Part shown: in pieces, positions 51,566 through 64,000 of the stretch
Layout of the letters: every line of letters begins with the position of its first letter
Numbering within the stretch: position 1 is the stretch's first letter
Assembly (NCBI RefSeq): GCF_000002995.4
Contig: NW_025062475.1
Location: forward strand, 1,736,001 to 1,800,000
DNA from: Brugia malayi
Taxonomy: Eukaryota; Nematoda; Chromadorea; Rhabditida; Onchocercidae
Direction: 5' to 3'
Length of the DNA stretch: 64,000 nt
Position numbers and translations under genes: made by a program
Notes under the pieces: generated by a model
What the model was told of the DNA's origin: nothing
The model's database searches: none
Seen by the model: only the letters and a program-made list of their open reading frames with translations

Positions 51566-52009
51566 ATTGAAAGCAAAACTATTAATGAATTCATTTAATT
51601 ATTTCTCATGTTAAATTATTATCCATCAACGTATATTGTATTATGTTAATATTTCTTTCATTGATAATTTTTAATTAATTAAATTATTTAATGTCAAAGA
51701 TGTATGTGCTTACCAATTCCAAATGCTTCTTTTCTTTTTTTTTTTTAAACATTCATCAAGAAAAATCAACAAATTAGAGCAGAAAAAAAAAATTCTATTT
51801 AACACTTTTATGATTTTTTACTTTTAAATAATTAAAACGTAATTTCATTTTTGCTATTATATGTCTCATGTCGCATACATCAATTAGAGTTAAAGAAATG
51901 ATAAATTAAATCACTTAGATCAATAAATAAATTCGCCAAAATTCCTACTTGGCCATAAAAAATATTATCTTAATTATAATAACTAATGAATTTGATTTAA
52001 TCGTGAATT

Positions 52010-52215
52010 AATCGTGTCTTAATCGTGATAAATATTAATCATAATAGATATGAATTTATCGCAATCGTGGTGAAAGTGTCATAATCACGATAAGTATTAA
52101 TCATAATAAGTACTGAATTTGTCGTATTCATGAGAAAGTATCTTAATCATGATTAATATTAATCATAATAGATATTGAATTTGTCCTAATCGTGGGAAGG
52201 TGTCTTAATCATGAT
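52010..52215. repeat. 62-bp degenerate tandem repeat, about three copies
   Basis: ATTAATCATAATA recurs near 52034, 52097 and 52158, each followed by a similar TGAATTT...TCGTG segment. Period about 62 bp with clear divergence between copies. Confidence 0.8.
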
Positions 52216-52760
52216 ATTGTCCTGTTCTGATGTGCGCAATAATCAATGTGCGGTAAAAGTTTAAGAAGGACGCATGTTTACCTTGTGATGACGCACTTCA
52301 TAATTTGTTAATTAGTATGCTAAATATTTCAAAAATTTGCACCAAATCTGAACCATCATGGCTTAAATGATAATTTGCTTAACTAAATTGATAAATAATT
52401 CAAATTAGATTGTGATCAAATAACTTATAAATGGTACTTAGATTTAATGGCGTAGGACAGTCTTTTTATTTGCGCCAATTTTAAAACTGTTATAATTTAA
52501 TGAATACATTGCAAAAGCTTCAAAATTTTAATAATACATAAATTTAACAATTAATAATATACGATGTGGTTAGCAAAATTATCTTGATAACTTTATTCTT
52601 GCATAAAATTTTACTCTTAAATTTTGAAATTATTTCATATCATCAAGTTTCAATTTTTTGATAACATCAAGTTTGAATTATTATTATGATAACAGTTCTA
52701 AGTAATTCTAGTCTGATACTTATCCTTAAAAATGCAGTACTGTAGTTTAAAACTTAAACT

Positions 52761-52766
52761 TTTATT
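52761..52766 (-). terminator. Poly(A) signal, alpha-tubulin
   Basis: Minus-strand AATAAA about 110 nt beyond the tubulin stop codon. Confidence 0.45.
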
Positions 52767-52876
52767 CTATTACAACAAATAAATTTGCAAGAAAATACAT
52801 CAATTGTTGAACGATTTGAAACAGAAATTATTCAATTCATACTAATCAATCATTTCAAACAATTTGTTAAAGCATT

Positions 52877-55586
<2,710 letters not shown>

Positions 55587-56243
55587 ATTTTTTTTTTCAG
55601 TGATTTTTCCGTTGTTGTTGTTGCTAAATGAGTGTCAAAATTTCGTACTAAAAAAATTTCAGCAATTAATATCTGAAATTCTATCTCTAAACACTATCCA
55701 TTTTGATCTTGATCTATCAAAACATTCTGATCTATCATTTGACTCATTTTAAATGATCTTCTAATAACAATGATCCTAATCTAATCTAATCTAATCTAAA
55801 TATTTCACTTTGATATTAAAAAGAATTTGCTTAAATCATTTATGATAAAGTAAGTAACAGTATAAATTATCTTTCTCACTGATAAAACTATCAATAAATA
55901 TTCATTTTATATTATACATGCTTTAACAACATAAACAATACGAAAATTTTATCAATTTCATTCTAAAATTATTACCATAGAGAATCTAATTAACTTTGAG
56001 TCATAGTTTATCTTTTTAAATCACTTTAATTGTACATCAAATTACCTAATCACTTATCAATTTAATTATCATTCACACATGTGATCATAATATTACTTCT
56101 ATTTTACTAATTAGGCACAATGACAGCTCCAAACATAGGCAAGAAATCCATTACTACCTAACCGCTACCTATCGATACCAAAAGCGCCCCATCTAATGAA
56201 TAATAGGAGCAATAAGAGCTATTTATAGTGTTTTTGACAAGGT

Positions 56244-56280
56244 AGATTGTCTAGATAGGTAGATAGGTAGGTAGATAGGT
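56244..56280. repeat. TAGGTAGA-type short tandem repeat
   Basis: An imperfect run of TAGGTAGATAGG units, about 37 bp, in the tubulin upstream region. Confidence 0.8.
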
Positions 56281-58053
56281 TAATTATGCAGTGATAGCTG
56301 TTATCAGGCTTATCATATTCCAACCAATGCATAGTAGTATAATTACGTTGATAGTGATAATCGATCACTAATGAATAATTTTTGTATTCGCATTTACACT
56401 ATTTTGATAAATTGCTTCATTTAAATTAAAAATGATTGAAGAATAATTTAATTATCAGTCTTAATGAAAGATAAAATTTGCTAGATTTGATAAAAGTTTT
56501 TATAAAATTTCATTTTTGTTTTTCTTCATTTTCTGAAAGACTTTTCTTCCATTTGTTAACTTATCAAATTGAAAATATTTTTGCAGTAACACAAAATGCA
56601 ACGTATCGGCAAATTATTTATGATATCATTTTGAGCAAAACAAAATAAAAATAAAAAATAAAAAACGATTGGAATGTCATTTTCATTCAATAAGGCTATC
56701 ATATGCTATTCTTCTTCTTCCTGTGAGTTTCTTTGGGTTTTTTTTCTCATCCATTTTCATTATAACTTTTTTTTTTTTAAATAAAGAAAAGAAAATAAGT
56801 CGAAAGTATTTAAATGGAAAAATTTGCTTTCAATATTTTTAAAATCACTAAAAAAAAATTATTCAAAAGAGATCGAAGAAAGCATTTTAAATGGAATAAA
56901 TCAATTCACAGGAAATAAAATATATAAATGAATCCATTCAAAAAAAGAAAAAAACAATTTTTAAATTAAATAAAAAAACAAAAAGATTATGGCAGGAAAG
57001 ACACAAATTTAATGATAATATTATTTTAAAAAAATGAGAAAAGTATACAATGAATACTAATACATATACTAATTAATTAACCTCACTAATTAATTTTCAT
57101 TGTGCAAAAAGATATTGATAACAAATACTTTTTGGTATTAATTATTTATTTTATTAAATTAATTTATTCATCGATTCTTTAGTAATTATAAAAAATTATG
57201 TGTCTGAGCGAGTTAAAAAATTCTATCATTCATCCTTTTATAACAAATTATTGTTAATGGAAGAAACAAAAAATTAGTTGAAAATTCTTCAAAAAAAAAG
57301 GAAAAAAATGGTTGAAAAACCTTTGTCGTTTTTTTTTTTTTTTTTTTTTTGACAGTGTGACAATTAATAATTCAGAAAAAAAGCATAATTTCATAAATTA
57401 ATGATATGTAAAAGTAATGAAAAATTTCCTTTTAACATTTTGATTGAAATCAAAAAATAAATTCTAAAAAAAAGACAAAAAAAAAAAAAAATAATACACT
57501 TATAAAAAAAGGAAAATATATATTAAAATAGAAATTGTTTTATCAAATTTTCAATTAATTTTAAGCAAAATTTACATTAAGCATTTCAAATTTGCACAGC
57601 AAAATTTATATAATATTTTTATGATACATACAAACTATTAATTAATTTAAAAAGATACAACGAAACATATAAGAAATAATAATAATAATAATTTAATCCA
57701 ACTTAGTGTCACCTTTTGTCATCTTTCTTTTTCCATTATATTATAATTTTCTTTATTTTTTTAAAAAAAAAAAAAATAAAAAAGAAAAAACAATTGTGCC
57801 AGTGTTTAGAACAAAAAAGAAAGGTGTGAAAAATGAAATGAATGTTAAATTATACAACAAGTAAACATTTAGAAAACTAATGCACTATAAGTGATACTTA
57901 TATATATATTTCTATATGACATATTTATAGAATTAATAAAAAAAAAAAAAAATTATATATTATTTTATAGTTTATTAATTTAAGTGATAATAATAATCAT
58001 AAAAATTCTCAAAAATTACAACAATTTGCAATGAAAATGAATAAGAAAAAACT

Positions 58054-58059
58054 TTTATT
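58054..58059 (-). terminator. Poly(A) signal, GalNAc-transferase
   Basis: Minus-strand AATAAA about 105 nt after the stop codon. Confidence 0.4.
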
Positions 58060-58162
58060 TCTCCAAATTTATACTTAATTGTTTTCTTACAAAAATTTCC
58101 TAAATTTTTGTAAAATATTAGATAATTTAAAAATTTTAATTTATATAATTTTTAACTCAATG

Positions 58163-61100
58163 TTAAACTGCTTGTGCAGCTAATGTTTCATTGAAATGTT
58201 GAAACCTCCATCGTTGTCGTCCATTCTTATCATCACAATCTCGCATCACTAACATCTTATCATCATCACTTAATGTTAAGCAATAACGTGATATTGGATG
58301 ATACAATCGACCAGTCTAAAAAAAACAAAATAAAAAAATAAAATTTATTAAATGAGATAAATTTATACATTATTTATTAGCATAGCTTACATTAGTCGAA
58401 GTATCAAATAAAACCTAATAATTTCAACAAACTGCCAAAACTTCAAAAAAAAAAGTGACATTTTTTAAAATTATATTTAAATTAATTTTTATATAAAATT
58501 TAAATTCAAAAAAAAAAAAAAAAATGAAAATTGATAAACCTCATGATTATATTCCCAAAGTTGATTGCCTTTAGAATTATGACATTCATAAGTTACCGGT
58601 GAACCACGACCCGTATAATCAATGCAGAATTCATCCCGTCGTATTTCACCTGTTTTACTTAACATCCAAAACTAAAATGATAATTAGTGATCAAAAAATA
58701 ATTTGAAAATTTTAATCATTAATAAAAATTATACGAAAAGAATTATATATAAATAAATTATTAAATACAATGATAAGTTAATTAGAAATGATCGTTTACG
58801 GGATTAAATTTTTTGCTAAAAACGAATGTTATATGCAAAATAATCATTAATTATACCTTCCTTTTATAAATATTTATTCATAAAATATATAATTTTCCAT
58901 TTTTAAAAAAGAAAAAAAAAAATTAAATACCTGATTACCACCTTGCAAATGACATGGATATGGTATAACACTATCATTTACAACATTTCGACCAACATCA
59001 TGATCCACGCAATACTTTCGATTACCAAGATTACGAATCTTAAAAGTTATATTTTAAAATTAAATGAAAAAAAAATTTTTTTTAATAAAAATATATACTT
59101 TTTTATATATTTGTCACATTTATAAAGTTCAATGTTACCAAAAAAGAAAAATCTTACAATTTTCAATGCTACTTTACTAATTTATTGCTTATTCTAGAAA
59201 TATAATATTAATATTAAAATCAGTGGCACTTCAACAATACAATTTTTTCTTCTTTCGAACATTTATCATCGAAGTGTAATTTATGATAAATAATAAAGTT
59301 AAAAGAAGAAGAAAAAGAGTGAAAATATTAAGTAAAATAAGTAAAATCATACTTCACCACTAGCAATTGCTTCTGATGGTAGAAATAAATCTGGAAATAC
59401 ATTATCCAAGTACCATTTAAATGAGTGACACTTTAAACGTTCACGTAATTTTTTACGTTCTGATATATCACCATAGTCTATCTTAAAATTATTATCATTT
59501 ATTGCTTTATGTAAAAGTATTAACATTGTTACATTTTTTGCTAAGTATACAAATTTAATTAAATTTAATTAGAGGAGAAATTAAAATGCAGAAAAACATT
59601 TAAGCTTATTGTAGTAATTTTAAAAGTTATTAATAAGTAATTATTACTGGCAAATTATTTCGATTATTTCTTTCTTTCCATATGAAATTTAGAGTTATTC
59701 CTTCTCAAAAAAAAAAAAAAAAAGACTTAGAAATAAGAGGATCATTTGATCAAGGTATGTTAATATACTTTACTTTATTATACTTTACTAATAAACAACA
59801 ACAACAACAGCAGCAAAAAAAGTACCAGCTTATGATTGATTCGATTGTAATAAATTTCTTTATATTCATCTAACCATACCTTAAATAATTCCTTAAAGTT
59901 AAAAAATTTAATGTGATTGTGAATTTTTTTTAAATAATAGTAAAAATTTGGTATTTTTAATCTTTTTTTTCTTGCAATAATCATCACTAAATTACAATTG
60001 TAATTTTAAAAAAAAAAAAAAAAAAAAAAAAACGGTAAATAGTTGATTGCAGTTAAATTCAGTAAAATTCCAGATAAAAATTTTTAAAAATTTAAATAAA
60101 TCAGTCAATGAAAAAAAAAAAAAAATTTACAAATTATATTACAAATTCTAATATCTAAAGTGCCAGACAATAATTTAATTATAACTTTAACAAATTGAAA
60201 AAATACCTCTGCTAATCGTATATTATTCCTTTGTAGTACATTAACACCTCTTCTCCACTTGTAAGGTGATTTTTTACGAAAAATATGACCAACATGACTA
60301 CATGGTACAACTTCTAAACGTCCTCCACACATCCATATCTAAAATAAAATGTATAAATATTTTTAGATTATTTCAATGTTTTCAAAATCCATTTTAAATT
60401 GGGATAAAGTAATCATTTACTTTAGTAATTAGAGCACTTTAAGCTATTATTGCTTTAATTAGCATAGAAATAGAAAATTTTAGTGTAAATTTAAACTCAA
60501 AACAACAAAACAAACCATTTGGAGATTAGTAATAAAGAAAAAAAAAATCCTAAAAAAGGAAAATTTTCTCACTTTAAATGATATTTCAAGATTTTCACTA
60601 CCCCAAATATCAAAACCAGGATCGTAACCACCAAGTTTCTCAAAATATTCTCGATCAATCGAGAACAATCCACCAGCCATTGTTGGTGATCTGATAATAA
60701 TTTTACAATGAAGAAAAAATTATAGTATCATTTTTTTTTAAAAAAAAAAAAAGAATTAATTAATTTAGTATCATTTAGTAGTTATATCAAGAAAATTATA
60801 AAAACATCGAGAATAACTAACGGTATCGGATCAATCCGTGATTTCATCGCATGATAATCACGATCAGGCAATAAATGCCAATTAAAAACAAGACCCCAAT
60901 TAAATCCACCAACACTTAATCGATGATGACTTGATAAATGATATTGTAATGTTTCCAAATTAATTGTATCAATTACAGGTGTTACAACATTTGTGGAATT
61001 TTGCGCTATTCGATCTAGCAATGGTTCAAGCCATCCTTAAAATATGCAACAACAAGTAAAATAAGTAAAAAAAAAATGTGATAAGTAATTAAGAAAAAAT

Positions 61101-63793
61101 GTAATTAATAAATATAAAACTAAGTAAATAATATAAATTTATTAAATTCAACTTAACTTTATCTTCAACTTAACTTAACTTTAAAAATTCAACTTAACTT
61201 TAAATTTATTAAATTCAACTTAACTTTATCTTAAATTTTCAATTTCAAAAATTATTCAAAACAAAATAAAAAATAATTGAAGCAAAAATTTTGCATACTA
61301 TTCATGCATTCACAGTGTGAATCCAAATAAGTTAATACTTTGCCGGTTGCTACCGATGCACCTCTAAGACGAGCACGAATCAAACCCATCCGATTTTCCA
61401 ACCTTATAATTCGAACTTTACCAAATTGACTCATATAATCTTCTAATGGCTTCTGCAAATTAAATCAAAATTATACTAAATTCGATTTTCCTTTTTTCTC
61501 AAATGAATATATAATTTCATGTATAATTTTTAGCTTTTTTAATAATAAATAAATTTTTTCATCATTAATATGATTTCTTATATTATTAAGTATCATAGAA
61601 AAAAAAAAATTAAAACTTATGCACTAAATCTTAGTATTACTTTAAATTAAATTAAATCTTCTTCACGATATGCCACTATATGTGCAAATAATAGTATTTA
61701 AATTTGATTTAAAAAAATGAAGATTAATTCATTATGAAATGAACCAATGGTTATCGATTATCAAAGATGAGAATATAAATTAATGAAATTTAACAAGTAG
61801 TATTTATCATAAATGAACTATCAAAATATGTGTCAGAAAAAGTAGTTAAAAATGATTAATGAGGTATATTTCATTAGAAATTATAAACTCATAAACTACC
61901 AGTAAGAAAGATGTAGATTTAGATTGTCACCACGGTGACATCCTATCATCAATTATTTGTCAAACACTTATAACTGTTATCTAGATGATAAGCATCTACA
62001 TTTTAATATTTAAATGAAGAAATCAAAATTATAATTTACACTTTCTTCTTATCACCTTTAGATGATCAAAATCGGAGAAATCATCGACTAGGATAATTTC
62101 CTTAAGTAGATGAACAGGTGTTCGCTCCAATACACTATGTACTGTGCGCAAAAGTACTGACCAAGCTTCATTATGAAAACAAATAATCACCGATGTATCT
62201 GGTAAATCATCTCGATAAGATGCTTTTTGACATCTAAAATATACAAAATTTTTTCCTCTAGAATTGTAAAATTTTAATTTTAGATGTATGAAATTTTTCA
62301 TAAACTTAAAAGTTTAAATTTGTTAAGTTTAAACTTTTTTTTTTAAAAAATTTTCATACAGAATGATAATTTATCAAATGGATAAATACACTAAATTGAT
62401 AAAATGAATCTTTTGATGGAGAATTTTTCATTGTCATAAATTTAAGAATTCTCAGTAATTCCTACTATCATTTCCGTTTTCATGTACCAATATTGTTTTA
62501 AAAGATCAATCAAAAATACTTCAGGTAACTTCTCTCTCCCTTTCTCTCTCTCTCTCCTTTTGTCATCGTTTTTTTTATTATTTAAATTAGTTAAAAGATG
62601 TGAAAAAAAAGAAGATAAAGAAAATAGTCAATTTTGAAAGAAATTAATTAAAGAATTCAAATTTGTAAGTATTATAAAAATAGATTAAATGAAATATTTT
62701 AGTATTCTTTCTTAATTAAAAAACTAACAATTCATCAGTATTATTTGGAAGTGATCGATGTATCGAAATCATATTTGATGCATATTCATTAAAAGAATTT
62801 CGTTTAAATCCTTCGTCAAATAATTTACGCTCTTCTGGTGATAATTTCTGTAAAATATAGCCAAAAAATAGTTTTTTATTATATCAATGAAATATGTAAT
62901 AAAGATTTAAAAAGAAAACTTTTAAAGTCTTAAAGTAAAATTTTTTTTTAGTCAAAATTGAAAAAAAAAAATAATAATAATAAAAGTGCTAATATTACTA
63001 CAAAACTTTACTTCCATAGTAGTAATTTCTTTACCCATTCAACTAATTCATTCATTTTTACCCATCTGATTCAACCATTCTTTACCCATCCGATTCAATC
63101 ATTTTTTACCCATCTGTTTCAATCATTTTTTAAATATCTAACTGAAATTTCCCATTCTTCTGGTATATAAGTTCATACATGAAATAGATAATATTCTTTC
63201 TCTATCTCCCTCTCTCTCTTTCTCTTTCTCCCTTTCACCCCCTTTTTTCAAAAAAAAAAAAAATTACCTTTCTATCAATTTTTACACCAGCACCAAGTTC
63301 ACCAGGTTGATTTGGATCACCTTGTTTATAAATTGGACTACCTTCCATATAAACGAAACGTTTTGGTTGTGGAATATTAGGCTAAAAAAGAGAAAAAAAG
63401 ACAAACAAAAACTTTCTGATAATTGATAATTTTGATAACTTGACAATCGATAATTTATCATACAAAAATTTGAAAAAAAAAATTTTTTTTCTTACAAATT
63501 AAAAAGAAAACAGTGCATTTTCATACCTTTTCTAATCCATTATTATCTTCCTCAATAATTTCATCTTCTCGTTTTAATTTCTTTAATTTCTCATTTGCCA
63601 TCAATTCCGGAAGATTTCCATAAATTCGAAGTATTTGTAAATTTTCATTTCTACTTTTGTTATTACTAATTTGTCGTTGTTGTTGTTGTTGTTGTTTAGA
63701 ATCGTCCACTGCAATATAACCTTCTTCTTGCAATTGTAACTCTCGACCAACCGGTTCTTTTAACAGTAGTCCGCGTTTCTGTACATAACCACC
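58163..63793 (-). CDS. Polypeptide N-acetylgalactosaminyltransferase (5' end outside window)
   Basis: Thirteen visible exons: 63793-63527, 63381-63268, 62847-62729, 62233-62056, 61452-61299, 61035-60822, 60690-60573, 60338-60207, 59879-59826, 59481-59353, 59038-58931, 58671-58540, 58315-58163. They give 623 residues in one frame. The first visible exon opens with an acceptor and has no signal anchor, so the type II membrane anchor lies to the right of the window. The enzyme starts mucin-type O-glycosylation by moving GalNAc from UDP-GalNAc to Ser/Thr in the Golgi. Motifs: [20 protein letters not shown], the metal-binding DxH in DSHCEC, the family signature around [25 protein letters not shown]-like [13 protein letters not shown], and a C-terminal ricin-type lectin domain with CVD, CID and CLT and two QxW motifs (QLW, QRW). 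The stem carries a (CAA)n-coded glutamine run. In C. elegans this family is named gly. Confidence 0.93.
61147..61232. repeat. Short direct repeats AATTCAACTTAACTTTA
   Basis: Four near copies of TCAACTTAACTTTA with variable spacing inside a GalNAc-transferase intron. Confidence 0.75.
63031..63130. repeat. 24-bp tandem repeat, three to four copies
   Basis: ACCCATCTGATTCAACCATT-type units repeat with a 24-bp period in the GalNAc-transferase intron between 63268 and 62847. The first copy is more diverged. Confidence 0.85.
63678..63701 (-). repeat. Coding CAA repeat (polyglutamine) in transferase stem
   Basis: A run of CAA codons encodes six to seven Gln in the luminal stem of the GalNAc-transferase. 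It is in frame and probably length-variable. Confidence 0.85.
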
Positions 63794-64000
63794 CTATGAA
63801 ATATTAAAAGATTAATTTATAAGCTCTTACCTATATTTCATTTCAAAAGTTTTCATTTAATAGTGCTAATCATTGTCCATCATAAATTCTCGAATATATC
63901 AATATTATCACTACAATAATCATATTTCCATTGTTAACTCAATTATTAATAAACCAATACTTTTAACTAAACTTTTTATCTAAACTTAACCAATTATGTA
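63794..64000. other. Intron of GalNAc-transferase, truncated by window edge
   Basis: AT-rich sequence upstream (minus strand) of the acceptor at 63794. I see no exon with a signal anchor in it, so the first exon or exons are beyond 64000. Confidence 0.6.

Larger units (their letters stand above)
51217..52876. other. Convergent spacer between LRR receptor and tubulin
   Basis: A 1.7 kb spacer with no coding exon. It holds a 28-bp repeat and a copy of the LRR gene's 3' end (51221-51410), AATAAA for the LRR gene at 51560, a 62-bp repeat near 52010-52215, and the minus-strand AATAAA of the tubulin gene at 52766. Confidence 0.55.
55587..58162. other. Intergenic region between tubulin and GalNAc-transferase
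   Basis: About 2.6 kb with no convincing exon. The left part should hold the alpha-tubulin promoter and 5' leader. Simple repeats are visible: (CTAAT)n near 55775-55797 and GATAGGTA-type repeats near 56244-56280. An AATAAA for the GalNAc-transferase lies at 58059-58054 on the minus strand. Confidence 0.5.

Overview
This 64 kb window looks like a gene-rich stretch of a nematode nuclear genome, most likely a clade III (spirurid/filarial-type) worm. It is very AT-rich. Genes are cut into many exons by introns of about 70 bp to 2 kb that end in TTTCAG/TTTTAG, the nematode acceptor style. The gene set includes a patched-related (PTR) protein, a family expanded in nematodes, and possible spliced-leader acceptors lie just before some start codons. 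The species call is inference; no diagnostic marker (rRNA, SL RNA, mitochondrial DNA) is present. I saw no tRNA, CRISPR array, transposon coding region or bacterial insert.

Layout, left to right. (1) 1.4-8.1 kb, +: an 11-exon single-pass leucine-rich-repeat (LRR) receptor. (2) 11.9-22.1 kb, +: ubinuclein, the HIRA histone-chaperone partner, about 26 exons with two possible C-termini. (3) 24.4-29.1 kb, +: a secreted trypsin-fold serine protease. Its last intron holds a complete three-exon gene on the opposite strand (27.8-28.6 kb), and another intron holds a weaker antisense candidate. (4) 29.7-32.2 kb, +: 20S proteasome subunit alpha-4. (5) 33.0-34.4 kb, +: the ER SNARE USE1. (6) 43.7-34.8 kb, -: an 18-exon PTR protein, divergent from (7) 47.7-51.2 kb, +: a second LRR receptor. 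(8) 55.6-52.9 kb, -: a divergent alpha-tubulin lacking Lys40. (9) 63.8-58.2 kb, -: a polypeptide GalNAc-transferase whose N-terminus lies beyond the right edge.

Exon-intron models were assembled by hand from splice signals. For every main gene the exon lengths sum to a multiple of three and the phases match at each junction, which is the main support for these models. Exceptions such as unusual splice sites are flagged.

Ubinuclein, proteasome and USE1 are housekeeping genes in noticeably less AT-extreme DNA. The PTR, second LRR, tubulin and GalNAc-transferase genes lie in extremely AT-rich DNA packed with homopolymer runs and several minisatellites (31-bp, 51-bp, 28-bp, 62-bp and 24-bp units). 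The genes do not form one pathway. The membrane and secreted ones (two LRR receptors, PTR, protease, GalNAc-transferase) fit surface or cuticle biology in a general way only.
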